From: Agrobacterium arsenijevicii
GTDB lineage: Bacteria > Pseudomonadota > Alphaproteobacteria > Rhizobiales > Rhizobiaceae
DNA: 64,000 nucleotides
Reading direction: 5' to 3'
NCBI GenBank assembly: GCA_000949895.1
Contig: JWIT01000005.1
Coordinates: 186,001-250,000 of the forward strand
The translations under genes and the position numbers were made by a program. Shown piece after piece: positions 53,880-63,728 of this stretch. The notes beneath the pieces were generated by a model. It did not search any database. It was not told the DNA's origin and saw nothing but the letters and a program-made list of their open reading frames with translations. How positions within the stretch are numbered: the stretch's first letter is position 1; each line of letters begins with the position of its first letter.

Positions 53880-54581
53880 TCAGGCCGCGTGCATCAGTTT
53901 GCCGAGGCTTTTCGTGCTGGAAGCTTCCAGGAGGCGAAGAACCTCGGTCGCGAAGGATTCGGCGTTCTGCAAGGCTTTGTCGAGATTGCTGACATGGCCG
54001 GATTTCATCATATGCAGGCATCCGTCAAATTCGAACATGTCGCGGAAGGCCGAGCGTTCGAAAATGGGCGTATCGAGCACGCGCACGTTTCTGCGCGCCA
54101 GCAATTCCCGTGCGGCCAGAAGTGCACGGGTCGTGACCAGCGGGTTGACGCGGGTCAGTACGACAGAATGCTCGATCCGGATATTCGCCTTTTCATCGAG
54201 ATAACGCAGCAGTTCCAGCACCTGTGCTCCACCCTGCGCATCCATGGTGCTGCCCTGAACGGGTATCAGCACATGGTTGGAGAGACCAATCGCAGTCGCA
54301 AGCAAGGGTGATTGCGCGCCGGGCAGGTCGATGATCACATGGTCGAACGCACGGCGGCTGTCGATGACATGCTGCTGCAGCGTCGCGGCCGTCACATAGG
54401 TGATAACCGAAAAATCGACCCGCGCATCGGCCTTTTCACGCCAACGGGAAATCCAGCGTTGCGGATCGGTATCGATGACGCAAACCCGCGATCCGCGCCG
54501 CGCCAGTTCGGACGCCAGGAGAAGAACCGCCGTGGTTTTTCCGGCACCGCCCTTGGTGTTCGCGAAGGTGATAACTGGCAT
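53880..54581 (-). CDS. ParA/MinD-family ATPase, VirC1/ParC/PpfA-like
   Basis: 233 residues. The deviant Walker A is KGGAGKTT with signature Lys10 and catalytic Lys15; Walker A' is VIDTDPQRWISRW and Walker B VIIDLPGA. The lack of an N-terminal DNA-binding extension marks it as a small orphan ParA. Such proteins position cargo other than plasmids: ParC and PpfA place chemoreceptor arrays, VirC1 places T-DNA transfer complexes. Its position between a soluble receptor-like gene and cheB points to the first role. No ParB-like gene is present. Confidence 0.87.
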   Translation of the reverse strand: MPVITFANTKGGAGKTTAVLLLASELARRGSRVCVIDTDPQRWISRWREKADARVDFSVITYVTAATLQQHVIDSRRAFDHVIIDLPGAQSPLLATAIGLSNHVLIPVQGSTMDAQGGAQVLELLRYLDEKANIRIEHSVVLTRVNPLVTTRALLAARELLARRNVRVLDTPIFERSAFRDMFEFDGCLHMMKSGHVSNLDKALQNAESFATEVLRLLEASSTKSLGKLMHAA

Positions 54582-54699
54582 GGCATGATCCGGAAAACTG
54601 GGCGGAGACGGTCATGCCTCGCGGAACGCACCTGTCGCATGGTGTTGTCGCCATCATTGGTGAGTTTGGTTAATGCGGGGTAAAAATCGGGGCACGCAG

Positions 54700-55788
54700 T
54701 CAGCGGCGGCGGTCCTCAGCCTGGATTTCCTGCGCGATCCTGTCGAGCGGCAGAACCTTGTCGACACCGCCATGGGCAATCGCTTCCTTCGGCATGCCGA
54801 AGACGACGGAGGATGCTTCGTCCTGCGCCACGGTAAAGGCTCCGGCCTGATGCATTTCCAGCATGCCGCGTGCGCCATCGTCGCCCATGCCCGTCATGAT
54901 GATGCCCATGGCGTTGGCACCGGCAGCACGCGCGGAAGAACGAAACAGTACGTCCACCGAGGGCCGGTGTCGCGAGACCAGTGGCCCGGTGCGGATCGAA
55001 ACGCGATAACGGGCGCCCTGCCGTTCCAGCAGCATATGTTTGTCGCCCGGCGCAATCAGCACATGCCCGCGCAGCACCGGATCTCCGTCTTCGGCCTCCT
55101 TGATCTCGACATCGCAGAGACTGTTCAGGCGTTTTGCAAAGGCGGCGGTAAATTTTTCCGGCATGTGCTGGACGATGATGATGCCGGGTGAATTGGCCGG
55201 CAGCTTCATCAGCATTGCGCGCAACGCTTCAGTGCCGCCGGTGGATGCGCCGACACAGACCACCATTTCAGTGGTGCGTGCCATGGCCTTGCCCGAAGGC
55301 GGCGGCAATACGGCGTCAGCGGTCAGCTTGGCCTGCGGACCGCTTGCGGAAGCCGAACGCAATGCAGCCCGCGCATTACCGACACGGGCATGTGCCGCAC
55401 TTTTGACGACCTCGCAGATGCGCGTGGCCTGCTCCGCCAGATGATCGGCGGCACCTATCCTCGGTTTGAGGATGATGTCGACTGCTCCCGCCTCCAGCGC
55501 CTGAAGCAGGGTTTCCGATCCGGCCTCGGTCAGCGACGAGCACATGACCACAGGGATTGGTTTCTGCGACATGATCTTGCGCAGGAAGGTGATGCCGTCC
55601 ATGCGCGGCATTTCCACATCAAGTGTGATGACATCGGGAATTTCTTCCTGAATGCGCTTGGCCGCGACAAACGGATCGGCAGCGGCCCCGATCACCTCAA
55701 TGCCGGGATCGCTTTCGAGAACCTCCGTCAGGGTCTGCCGGACGCTGGCGGAATCGTCGACGATGAGGACGCGGATTTTTTTCGACAT
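54700..55788 (-). CDS. cheB: Chemotaxis protein-glutamate methylesterase CheB
   Basis: 362 residues. Receiver domain with Asp57 ([11 protein letters not shown]), a linker of about 50 residues, then the methylesterase domain with the serine of [11 protein letters not shown], the histidine of QHMPEKF and the aspartate of TGMGDDGA. It removes methyl groups from receptor glutamates when phosphorylated by CheA. It follows cheR by 12 bases. Confidence 0.96.
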   Translation of the reverse strand: MSKKIRVLIVDDSASVRQTLTEVLESDPGIEVIGAAADPFVAAKRIQEEIPDVITLDVEMPRMDGITFLRKIMSQKPIPVVMCSSLTEAGSETLLQALEAGAVDIILKPRIGAADHLAEQATRICEVVKSAAHARVGNARAALRSASASGPQAKLTADAVLPPPSGKAMARTTEMVVCVGASTGGTEALRAMLMKLPANSPGIIIVQHMPEKFTAAFAKRLNSLCDVEIKEAEDGDPVLRGHVLIAPGDKHMLLERQGARYRVSIRTGPLVSRHRPSVDVLFRSSARAAGANAMGIIMTGMGDDGARGMLEMHQAGAFTVAQDEASSVVFGMPKEAIAHGGVDKVLPLDRIAQEIQAEDRRR

Positions 55789-55800
55789 GGCTCTCTGCCG

Positions 55801-56670
55801 CTATTGCTTCTTGAAAACGGTATTGGCGACCTGCCGCAGGGGAAGGTCGATACCGGTTATCGTTTCGGAATGACCAATGAAAAGGTAACCGCCCGGCACC
55901 AGGCGCTTGCACAATTGGGTGAGCACATGCACCTGAGTTTTTTTGTCGAAATAGATCAGCACGTTACGGCAGAAGAGGAGATGCACGGCGTCACCGATCT
56001 GATAGTTCGGGTCCATCAGGTTGAGGCGTGCGAAACCGACCTTCGAACGCAGCCGCGGCACGATCCGGACCTCCCGGCGCCCGGCATCGACCGGCCGCAT
56101 GACATATTTCCGCATCATTTCTGCCGGAACCGGCTCAAGCAGTTCCCGGGCATAGATGCCGCTATGCGCTTTCCTGAGTACATCAGTGGAAAGGTCGGTG
56201 GCGAGGATGTTGAAGTTGTTGATGACCTGTTTCTCGGCCGCCTCGGCAAGTACCATCGCCATCGTATAGGGCTCCGCGCCCGTCGAACAGGCGGAACTCC
56301 AGGCACGGATGCGTCCATGGCCTTCGCTGGCGAGCGCCGGCAACGCGAATTTCTCCATGTAGTCGAAATGGTTCGGCTCACGAAAAAAATCCGTCTTGTT
56401 GGTCGTCACCACATCGATCAGGTAGATTGCTTCCTCTTCCAGCCCGTCTTCACGGAAAAGGAAATTGCAATATTGGCCGAAGGTGGCGTGGCCCGTGGCG
56501 CGAAGGCGCTTGCGCAAACGTCCTTCCAGCATGGTGCGCTTGCTGTCCGGCATCTTTATGCCGCTGTAATTATAGATGTATTCGGAGAGCAGCCGGAAAT
56601 CCCGCTGGCTGAGGCCATCCTGCGAAGAACTGGAAGCAATGGAGGCATCCACGGAAACGGCCCTCCTCAT
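55801..56670 (-). CDS. cheR: Chemotaxis methyltransferase CheR
   Basis: 289 residues: an N-terminal helical domain that contacts the receptor (SEYIYNYSGIKM, MLEGRLRKRL) and the SAM-binding domain (TTNKTDFFREPNHF, WSSACSTGAEPYTMAM, FCRNVLIYFD). It methylates receptor glutamates. Its start overlaps the end of the cheW gene. Confidence 0.95.
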   Translation of the reverse strand: MRRAVSVDASIASSSSQDGLSQRDFRLLSEYIYNYSGIKMPDSKRTMLEGRLRKRLRATGHATFGQYCNFLFREDGLEEEAIYLIDVVTTNKTDFFREPNHFDYMEKFALPALASEGHGRIRAWSSACSTGAEPYTMAMVLAEAAEKQVINNFNILATDLSTDVLRKAHSGIYARELLEPVPAEMMRKYVMRPVDAGRREVRIVPRLRSKVGFARLNLMDPNYQIGDAVHLLFCRNVLIYFDKKTQVHVLTQLCKRLVPGGYLFIGHSETITGIDLPLRQVANTVFKKQ

Positions 56671-57161
56671 GCGGCCTGAACCGGCTTGCCGCCCTGCCGG
56701 GCGATGGCGTTTTCCTCATTCGAGAAAAGCTTCGCAAGATCGATGATGACGACGAAATCGCCTTCGCGGCGAACGACGCCGGCGATGTAGTCGGAATTCC
56801 AGTGAACGCCGATATCGGGAGCGGTCTCCATCTGGTCACGACGGAACGGCGTCACCTCGAAGACCTTGTCCGCCACCAGACCGATGGCGAGCGTACGGGA
56901 TGGGAACGGAATGTCCAGCACCAGCACACGGGTATGCGGTGTCCGCACGCTGCGGCTCATTCCGAGCCGCAGCCGCAGATCGATGATGGGCACCCCCTGA
57001 CCACGCACATCTCTCAGACCCAACAGATATTCAGGGCTATGCGGAATCTTGAAAGTGTCCTCATGATCGAGGATTTCACGGACGACCGCGACGGATACCG
57101 CAAAGACCTCCTCACCGAGGCTGAAAGTCACGAACTGGCCTTCTGAAGACGTGCTGGTCAT
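56667..57161 (-). CDS. cheW: CheW adaptor (first copy)
   Basis: 164 residues of the CheW SH3-like fold: FSLGEEVFAVSVAVVREIL, LLGLRDVRGQGVPIIDLRLRLG, and VADKVFEVTPF. It links receptors to CheA. The upstream frame offers TTG 57167, but ATG 57161 lies just past the mcp stop and is preferred. Confidence 0.93.
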   Translation of the reverse strand: MTSTSSEGQFVTFSLGEEVFAVSVAVVREILDHEDTFKIPHSPEYLLGLRDVRGQGVPIIDLRLRLGMSRSVRTPHTRVLVLDIPFPSRTLAIGLVADKVFEVTPFRRDQMETAPDIGVHWNSDYIAGVVRREGDFVVIIDLAKLFSNEENAIARQGGKPVQAA

Positions 57162-57163
57162 GG

Positions 57164-58861
57164 TCAAGCGCTTTCCCTGAAGTGAGCGTCGTCGGCATCG
57201 GGACCGCCAATGGACATATCCAGTGCGAAGCCCTTGGCGCGTTTCTGTTGGGCGGCCACGGTGTGTGCAGGGGCAGGCTTGTGCGCCGTGGCCCGGACTG
57301 GAGCCGCTACGGTTTTGCGCGGCGCCGGTTTTTTCGCCGGCGCAGAAAAGTCTACCGATCTTGCACCGGCACTGTCGACCTTGAAGAAGGCGATGCTGCT
57401 CTGCAACTCTTCCGCCTGTGCGGCCAGCTCTTCCGAGGTCGCCGACATTTCTTCCGAAGCGCTGGCGTTCTGTTGCGTGACCTTGTCCAGCTGCTGGATT
57501 GCCTCGTTGATCTGGGAGGCGCCGATATCCTGTTCACGGCAGGCAGCGGAGATTTCGGCCACCAGTTCAGCCGTCTTGCGGATGTCCGGCACCAGACGGT
57601 TCAGCATCTCGCCCGCGTCAGCGGCGGCCTTGACGGTTTCACCCGACATGGCGCTGATCTCACCGGCTGCGGCCTGGCTGCGTTCGGCAAGCTTCCTGAC
57701 TTCCGATGCCACGACCGCAAAGCCCTTGCCATGTTCCCCGGCACGCGCCGCTTCGACGGCGGCGTTCAGTGCCAGAAGATCGGTCTGGCGGGCAATTTCC
57801 TGCACGATGGAGATCTTCTCGGCGATGGTGCGCATTGCGACCACGGCACGGTTGACGGCTTCGCCGCTGGCCTCTGCATCCTTGGACGATTGACGCGCGA
57901 TCTTTTCCGTCTGTGCGGCATTATCAGCGTTCTGCTTGATGTTGGCAGCCATCTCCTCCATCGAGGCCGAGGCTTCTTCAGCGGACGACGCCTGCTCGGT
58001 CGCGCCCTGGCTCAGCTGTTCGGAGCTGGCCGACAGTTCCTGACTGCCGCCGGAAACGTTGTTGGCTGCGCTGAGCGAATCCGCCACGACGCCACGCAGG
58101 CGCTCAACCATGATATTTACATGTTCGAGCAACTGGCCGATTTCGTCGCGGCTGGTGATTGCAGCCGTTTTCGTCAGGTCTCCCTCCGCCACGTCGCGAA
58201 CAGCGACAATGGCGCGCGACAGGCCCTTGTTGATCGACAGGGAAAGCCAGATGGCGGAGACCAGCGAGATCACACCGGCCGCGCCTGCCAACGTTGCCAG
58301 AGTGTTGAAGATCACGTCATAAGCGGCGTTGCTTTCATCGTCGGCCTGCTTGATCGCGCCTTCCGTCAGGCCTGCCAAAGCCTGGGTCATGGCATCGAGC
58401 TTTTCGCCTGCGACCGTGCCTTCCGTCTGGTTGAGTTCGACGGCAGCTTCACGCTGGCCGGATCGCATCAACTGTATAACGCGATCCTGCAAAGGGACAA
58501 ATTCGCCCCAGAAATTGCGGACTTCGCTCCATTTGGGCCGAAAATTCTCCGGCGCATTCTGCTCGCCCGCCGCAAGTGCGGTCAGGAAATTCTTGCGTTC
58601 CATTTCAATGGCGGCCAGCGCCTTCTGCATGCGCTCAGTGGAGGAGGAAAGGAGCATATCGCTTTCGGCAAGGCCCAGCCCGTCAAAAGCTGCAGCAAGA
58701 TCGTTGGCGACATCATCCTGCTGGATCGGGCCGGCGACCATGCCGTCCTTGTAAGCATCAAGCTGGTTCAGGCCATAGATACCGAATGCGGCGCAGGCGA
58801 TCATGAGGGACATGAGAAGCGCAAAAACAAGCGCCAATTTCAGTTTAATCGTAAATCGCAT
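57164..58861 (-). CDS. Methyl-accepting chemotaxis protein with four-helix-bundle sensor
   Basis: 565 residues. Membrane segments near 8-30 and 190-212 enclose a 4HB-type periplasmic domain of about 155 residues. HAMP follows (from about 213), then the methylation helices and the tip [20 protein letters not shown]. The last stretch, [20 protein letters not shown], is shared with the next receptor. CAGGAG precedes ATG 58861. The periplasmic domains of the two receptors differ, so the ligands should differ. Confidence 0.94.
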   Translation of the reverse strand: MRFTIKLKLALVFALLMSLMIACAAFGIYGLNQLDAYKDGMVAGPIQQDDVANDLAAAFDGLGLAESDMLLSSSTERMQKALAAIEMERKNFLTALAAGEQNAPENFRPKWSEVRNFWGEFVPLQDRVIQLMRSGQREAAVELNQTEGTVAGEKLDAMTQALAGLTEGAIKQADDESNAAYDVIFNTLATLAGAAGVISLVSAIWLSLSINKGLSRAIVAVRDVAEGDLTKTAAITSRDEIGQLLEHVNIMVERLRGVVADSLSAANNVSGGSQELSASSEQLSQGATEQASSAEEASASMEEMAANIKQNADNAAQTEKIARQSSKDAEASGEAVNRAVVAMRTIAEKISIVQEIARQTDLLALNAAVEAARAGEHGKGFAVVASEVRKLAERSQAAAGEISAMSGETVKAAADAGEMLNRLVPDIRKTAELVAEISAACREQDIGASQINEAIQQLDKVTQQNASASEEMSATSEELAAQAEELQSSIAFFKVDSAGARSVDFSAPAKKPAPRKTVAAPVRATAHKPAPAHTVAAQQKRAKGFALDMSIGGPDADDAHFRESA

Positions 58862-59033
58862 TCATCAAACTCCTGAGAGCATATTTCGAGGGACACTTGA
58901 TCGATGCCAGACATGAACCGGCCGTGGTCGATCGGATGCGCGTCTCCTCCCGCAGATCTCAAATCCTGTCGTTCGTTCCGTCCCGGCAAAACCGGTCATC
59001 GCGGCTTTGCCGGGGCGGATAAATTCTCTGGGC

Positions 59034-60851
59034 TCAGGCGCTTTCGCGGAAATCCGCGTCGTCGGCATCGGGACCGCCCATGGACATATCCAGTGCGAAA
59101 CCCTTGGCGCGGGCTTGCTGGGCGCTGACGGTATTGTCCGTCTGCGGTTTGCGAACCGGGGCCGGCTTCATCGCTGGACGTGCAGCCGCAGGCTTTGCGG
59201 CAGGCCGGTGCGCTGCTTGTGCAGGGCGCGACGAGAGGCCCGTGGCATCGACCTTGAAGAAGGCGATGCTGCTCTGCAACTCTTCCGCCTGTGCGGCCAG
59301 TTCTTCGGACGTCGCCGACATTTCTTCCGAAGCGCCGGAATTCTGCTGCGTGACCTTGTCGAGCTGCTGGATTGCCTCGTTGATCTGGGAGGCGCCGATA
59401 TCCTGTTCACGGCAAGCAGCGGAGATTTCGGCCACCAGTTCAGCGGTCTTGCGGATGTCCGGCACCAGACGGTTCAACATGTCGCCCGCATCTGCGGCGG
59501 CCTTGACGGTCTCACCGGAGAGCGAGCTGATCTCGCTGGCTGCGGCCTGACTGCGTTCGGCAAGTTTGCGCACTTCCGATGCCACGACAGCAAAACCCTT
59601 GCCATGTTCCCCGGCACGAGCCGCTTCAACGGCGGCGTTCAGCGCCAACAGATCGGTCTGGCGGGCAATTTCCTGCACGATCGAGATCTTCTCGGCGATA
59701 GTGCGCATCGCAACCACGGCACGGTTGACGGCTTCGCCGCTAGCCTCGGCATCCTTGGACGACTGACGCGCGATCTTTTCCGTCTGGGCGGCATTATCGG
59801 CGTTCTGCTTGATGTTGGCCGCCATCTCTTCCATCGAGGCCGAGGCTTCTTCGGCAGATGATGCCTGCTCGGTTGCGCCCTGGCTCAGCTGTTCTGAACT
59901 GGCCGACAGTTCCTGACTGCCGGAGGACACGTTATCGGAGGCGGAAAGCGCATCGGCAACAATACCGCGCAGGCGCTCGACCATCCGTTCCAGCGCAAGA
60001 CCCAGAGTGTCCTTGTCGGACAGGGGTTTCGGCATGACGGTAAGATCGCCATCGGCAATCCGGTCGGCAATACCTGCCGTATTGCGCAGATTGCCCGTCA
60101 TCACGTTGATGCGCGCCACGAGATCCTTGATCTCGTCATTGGTCTTGATCTCTACATTCTGATCGAGATCGCCGATCGAAACCGCTTCCGCCACGGTCAT
60201 GATCTTGCGCAATCCGCTGCTGATACCAAGCGCGATCCAGAACGCCGTCGCGAGTGCGATGAGCACGGCAATAACCGATGCGCCAATCAGCAGCGTACGG
60301 GTCCACTCATAATCGCTTGCCGCCGCCTGTTTCGACTCTTCGAGGCGATCGCGGTTCATCTTGACGCCTTCGTCCAGTTTCCCGGTCAGGGCATTGGCAG
60401 CCTCGCGGCCTTTGCCGGAGGAGAACGACGCAGCGAGCGACGTATTGCCTTGCGCAACCAGTTCACGGACATGGTCGTCACTGGCCTCGAAAGCCTTGGC
60501 GATGGCCTGGAGGTCCGTCCAGAACGCGCGCGTCTCGGCGCTGGCGGTCGCTGCCATCTCGTTCAGCATGGCCGTCAACTGGTCGCGGCTTTCGTTACCG
60601 GCCACCTTGAAACGCTGGGTTTCCTCAGGCGTGGCGGCAAGAATGATGTTTTTCTGCGACCGGACCGTTGCCAGCGCCAGCGCGTTCATCTGGTGAACCT
60701 TGTCAAGGCGAACGACCGTGCCATCGACCACGTCGTCCATGGCATCCTTGGCGAGACCAAGGCTGTAGATGCCGTAGCCGGCCGTTCCGGCAAGCATCAG
60801 GATCAGAAAGCCGAAGGCAACCGCCAGCTTCATCTTGATTGTAAATCGCAT
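59034..60851 (-). CDS. Methyl-accepting chemotaxis protein, closely related signalling half
   Basis: 605 residues. Membrane segments near 8-30 and 188-210 enclose a 4HB-type sensor domain. It has about 40 more residues between membrane and tip than its neighbour, compatible with a longer or doubled HAMP region ([19 protein letters not shown], then [13 protein letters not shown]). The signalling half is nearly identical to that of 57164-58861, and the tail reads [26 protein letters not shown] precedes ATG 60851. The 172-base gap to the next gene holds no feature I can see. Confidence 0.94.
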   Translation of the reverse strand: MRFTIKMKLAVAFGFLILMLAGTAGYGIYSLGLAKDAMDDVVDGTVVRLDKVHQMNALALATVRSQKNIILAATPEETQRFKVAGNESRDQLTAMLNEMAATASAETRAFWTDLQAIAKAFEASDDHVRELVAQGNTSLAASFSSGKGREAANALTGKLDEGVKMNRDRLEESKQAAASDYEWTRTLLIGASVIAVLIALATAFWIALGISSGLRKIMTVAEAVSIGDLDQNVEIKTNDEIKDLVARINVMTGNLRNTAGIADRIADGDLTVMPKPLSDKDTLGLALERMVERLRGIVADALSASDNVSSGSQELSASSEQLSQGATEQASSAEEASASMEEMAANIKQNADNAAQTEKIARQSSKDAEASGEAVNRAVVAMRTIAEKISIVQEIARQTDLLALNAAVEAARAGEHGKGFAVVASEVRKLAERSQAAASEISSLSGETVKAAADAGDMLNRLVPDIRKTAELVAEISAACREQDIGASQINEAIQQLDKVTQQNSGASEEMSATSEELAAQAEELQSSIAFFKVDATGLSSRPAQAAHRPAAKPAAARPAMKPAPVRKPQTDNTVSAQQARAKGFALDMSMGGPDADDADFRESA

Positions 60852-60852
60852 C

Positions 60853-61398
60853 TCAATGCTCCTTGGAAAGTTCGATGACGTTGCCGCGCGCGCTGGAAGA
60901 AACCGGTCCGGCCTCGCGATGCCCCGTGAAAATTGCTGTCAGATTGGGAAGAATGACGAACTCGCTGCCGCGTTTGATCAGGCAGTGGATATAATCCGCC
61001 CGCCACCGCATGCCGACACTCGGCGGCGGCTCGCTTGCTGCCCTGCTGAACGTCGTCACCTCATTGACCTTGTCGGTCCTGATGCCGATCAGTGCCGGCT
61101 CATCGTCGAACTGCAGTTCGATGACAACGATGCGGCTATCAATGGTCCGCTCAGTGGCGTCCATGCCGAAGGCGAGGCGGATATCGGCCAGCGGAATGAC
61201 CTTGCCGCGGAAGTTGATAACGCTCGCCACGAAGGTTTTCGCACCGGGAACAGCGGTTTCCGGCAGGAGATCGAGAATTTCCCGCACCTTCGCCGCCTCT
61301 ATGGCGAAAGTCTCGCCTGCGATGTTGAAGGTCAGCACCTCCACCGCATCGGAAGCGCCCCAAAATTCATCGGTCTGTTTCAAGAGTGACTGGTTCAT
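60853..61398 (-). CDS. cheW: CheW adaptor (second copy)
   Basis: 181 residues with CheW fold motifs [45 protein letters not shown] and [10 protein letters not shown]. The sequence differs much from the first CheW, including an extended C-terminus. Its ATG overlaps the cheA stop and it ends 2 bases before the mcp start. Confidence 0.93.
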   Translation of the reverse strand: MNQSLLKQTDEFWGASDAVEVLTFNIAGETFAIEAAKVREILDLLPETAVPGAKTFVASVINFRGKVIPLADIRLAFGMDATERTIDSRIVVIELQFDDEPALIGIRTDKVNEVTTFSRAASEPPPSVGMRWRADYIHCLIKRGSEFVILPNLTAIFTGHREAGPVSSSARGNVIELSKEH

Positions 61399-63362
61399 CC
61401 CGCTGCCCGCAAGCGCGCCTCCTGCTGTTGCCCCGCTATCACCAGATGGGCGACATCGAGGATGAGGGCGACATTGCCGTCACCGAGGATGGTCGCGCCG
61501 GAGAAAGTCGCGACGTCATGGTGCAGTTTCGACATGGCCTTGATGACCGTCTGGTGGTCGCCGATGATCTGGTCGACCACCAGCCCGACCCGCTCGGAGC
61601 CGGTGGAAATGACGACGATCTTCTGGAACTGATCCGGCTTCGTTCCGGTATTGAACAATTCGCGCAGGCGAATGAAGGGAACGAGGCTTTCGCGCAGTGA
61701 AATGAAGGACCGGCCCCGCGAACGAATATCGTCGTCGGGCGACAGTTCGAGGCATTCCTCCACCGCCGGCAGCGGAATGACGTAACAACCATTGCCGACC
61801 CGCACCAGCAGGCCGTCGATGATCGCCAGCGTCAACGGGATCGCCAGTGAAACTTCCGAACCCGCGCCCGGCGTGCTGGTGACGCTGATCGTGCCGCGAA
61901 GTGCCTCGACGCTCTTCTTCACCACATCCATACCGACGCCTCGGCCGGAAAGACTGGTGACTTCCGAAGCCGTCGAAAAGCCCGGCTGGAAGATCATCTG
62001 CAGCAGTTCCTGATCGCTGACCTGTGCGTTCGGAGCCAGAAGGCCAGAAGCCTCCGCTTTCGCCCGGACGCGCTGGCGATCGATGCCACGGCCATCATCG
62101 CGGATGGTAATCGTCACATCGCCACCCGACTGGCGGGCAATGAGGGTGATCCGCCCCGTCGCCGGTTTGCCGGCTGCCACACGCTCATCGCTTTTCTCAA
62201 GGCCATGATCGCAGGAGTTACGGACAAGGTGCACGAGGGGATCAGCCAGACGCTCGATCACAGCCTTGTCGACCTCGGTTCCTTCGCCCTCGGTCTCCAG
62301 CTCGATCTGCTTGCCGGTTTCCCGCGCCAGATCGTGGATCAGACGACGGAATCGACCAAAAAGCTGGGAGATCGGCACCATGCGCAATACCATCATCGTA
62401 TCGCGAAGTTCTCCGGAAAGACGTTCGACATCCTCCGAAACCGAGCGCAGGAGAATATCGACGCTGCCGCCGGCCAGCTGCGAAAGGCGAGACTGGGCGA
62501 TGACAAGTTCACCGACCCGGTCCATCAACTCGTCAAGACGTTCAGCCGGCACCCGCACGTTTTCAGCCGTCTTGCCGCTCTTCGGATCGGCTGCGATTTT
62601 TTTGACTTCCGGCAGGATTTCGGGAACGGGCGGCTGTTCTTCGACAACCGCTTCGATTGCACGGATATCGATCTCCATATCGTCCATCACGAAGATGAAG
62701 ACATCGTCGATCGCCGATTGCGGCTGATCGGTCGTCAGCCGGACTGTCCAGCCAAGATGAAGGTCGCTCGGATTGAGGGCATCGAGAGGTGGCACTTTCG
62801 AGGTGTCGGCGACGATTTCACAATCGCCAAGCTCGGCCAGTTCATCCAGAAGACCGAGCGGATTGGTTCCGTTCGCCATGGCATTGACGGGCAGCCGGAA
62901 CCGGATTTCCCAAGTGGCGGCTTTCGGTTTTGCCTTCTCTCTCACGATACTCTGAGCCGGAACATGAGTCAGGACACCGCCATCGCCATGGGTGCCGACT
63001 GCGGCACGAAGCTTGGCAAGCAGTTGCTCGCCAACGTCACCCTGCACGCCGTGCGGATTGTCGACCAGCGCCTGCATATGATCCTGCGCTTCGAGAACGG
63101 CTGCGACCAGCTCGCTGGTTGCCGGGACCTCGCCCTTGCGCACCCGGTCAAAGGCGGTTTCGCAATGGTGGGTGAAGGCGGCAAGCGCCTCGAACCCGAA
63201 CATTGCCCCGGACCCCTTCAATGTATGCAGTCCGCGGAAAACGGCGTCGATCTGATCCTGATCGGTCAAATCGTGAAGCAGATCCAGAAGGCCCCCCTCG
63301 ATTTGTTCGAAAAGTTCCGCCGCCTCCGTTCTGAAAACCTGAATAGGGTCCAGTGTCGTCAT
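61395..63362 (-). CDS. cheA: Chemotaxis histidine kinase CheA
   Basis: 655 residues. Hpt domain with His46 (LHTLKGSGAMFG), a P2-like segment around 150-240, dimerisation domain (VPAERLDELMDRVGELVIAQSRL), ATPase domain (LVRNSCDHGLEK, DDGRGID, GRGVGMDVVKKSV) and a C-terminal CheW-like domain. It phosphorylates CheY and CheB. Its ATG overlaps the cheY stop. Confidence 0.96.
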   Translation of the reverse strand: MTTLDPIQVFRTEAAELFEQIEGGLLDLLHDLTDQDQIDAVFRGLHTLKGSGAMFGFEALAAFTHHCETAFDRVRKGEVPATSELVAAVLEAQDHMQALVDNPHGVQGDVGEQLLAKLRAAVGTHGDGGVLTHVPAQSIVREKAKPKAATWEIRFRLPVNAMANGTNPLGLLDELAELGDCEIVADTSKVPPLDALNPSDLHLGWTVRLTTDQPQSAIDDVFIFVMDDMEIDIRAIEAVVEEQPPVPEILPEVKKIAADPKSGKTAENVRVPAERLDELMDRVGELVIAQSRLSQLAGGSVDILLRSVSEDVERLSGELRDTMMVLRMVPISQLFGRFRRLIHDLARETGKQIELETEGEGTEVDKAVIERLADPLVHLVRNSCDHGLEKSDERVAAGKPATGRITLIARQSGGDVTITIRDDGRGIDRQRVRAKAEASGLLAPNAQVSDQELLQMIFQPGFSTASEVTSLSGRGVGMDVVKKSVEALRGTISVTSTPGAGSEVSLAIPLTLAIIDGLLVRVGNGCYVIPLPAVEECLELSPDDDIRSRGRSFISLRESLVPFIRLRELFNTGTKPDQFQKIVVISTGSERVGLVVDQIIGDHQTVIKAMSKLHHDVATFSGATILGDGNVALILDVAHLVIAGQQQEARLRAAG

Positions 63363-63727
63363 TTTCCGAGGACCTTTCTGACGATCTTGACCAGGTGTTC
63401 GGCGTCGAAAGGCTTGGTCAACCAGCCGGTGGCGCCGGCGGCCTTGGCGCGCGCCTTCATGTCGGCGTCGGATTCCGTGGTCAGAAAGATGATCGGAATA
63501 CCGGTATGGGCCGGCGATTGCCGAAGCGCCTCGATCATTTCAAGACCGTTCATATTCGGCATGTTGAGATCAGTGACGATCAGGTCGAAATTCGCGCCCT
63601 TCGCCTTGGCAAGGCCATCCTGCCCATCGACAGCCTCGGTAATCTGGTAACCCGCACCCGTGAGAGCGATCTTCGTCGTCATCCGGATGCTGGCGGAATC
63701 ATCAACCGTTAAAATATGTGCGCTCAC
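63359..63727 (-). CDS. cheY: CheY response regulator
   Basis: 122 residues, a lone receiver domain: acidic pair Asp9-Asp10, phosphoacceptor Asp53 (VTDLNMPNMNG), threonine in FLTTES and lysine in LTKPFD. The frame extends upstream, but AAAGGA six bases before GTG 63727 fixes the start. No output domain is present, so it acts by protein contact, on the flagellar switch or another target. Confidence 0.95.
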   Translation of the reverse strand: MSAHILTVDDSASIRMTTKIALTGAGYQITEAVDGQDGLAKAKGANFDLIVTDLNMPNMNGLEMIEALRQSPAHTGIPIIFLTTESDADMKARAKAAGATGWLTKPFDAEHLVKIVRKVLGK

Positions 63728-63728
63728 T

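Noticed and set aside
57182-58876. Plus-strand open frame of 564 codons opposite the first mcp
   Set aside because: The minus strand encodes a canonical receptor. The opposite frame has no domain I recognise, and a similar frame opposite the second mcp is explained by the similarity of the two genes.
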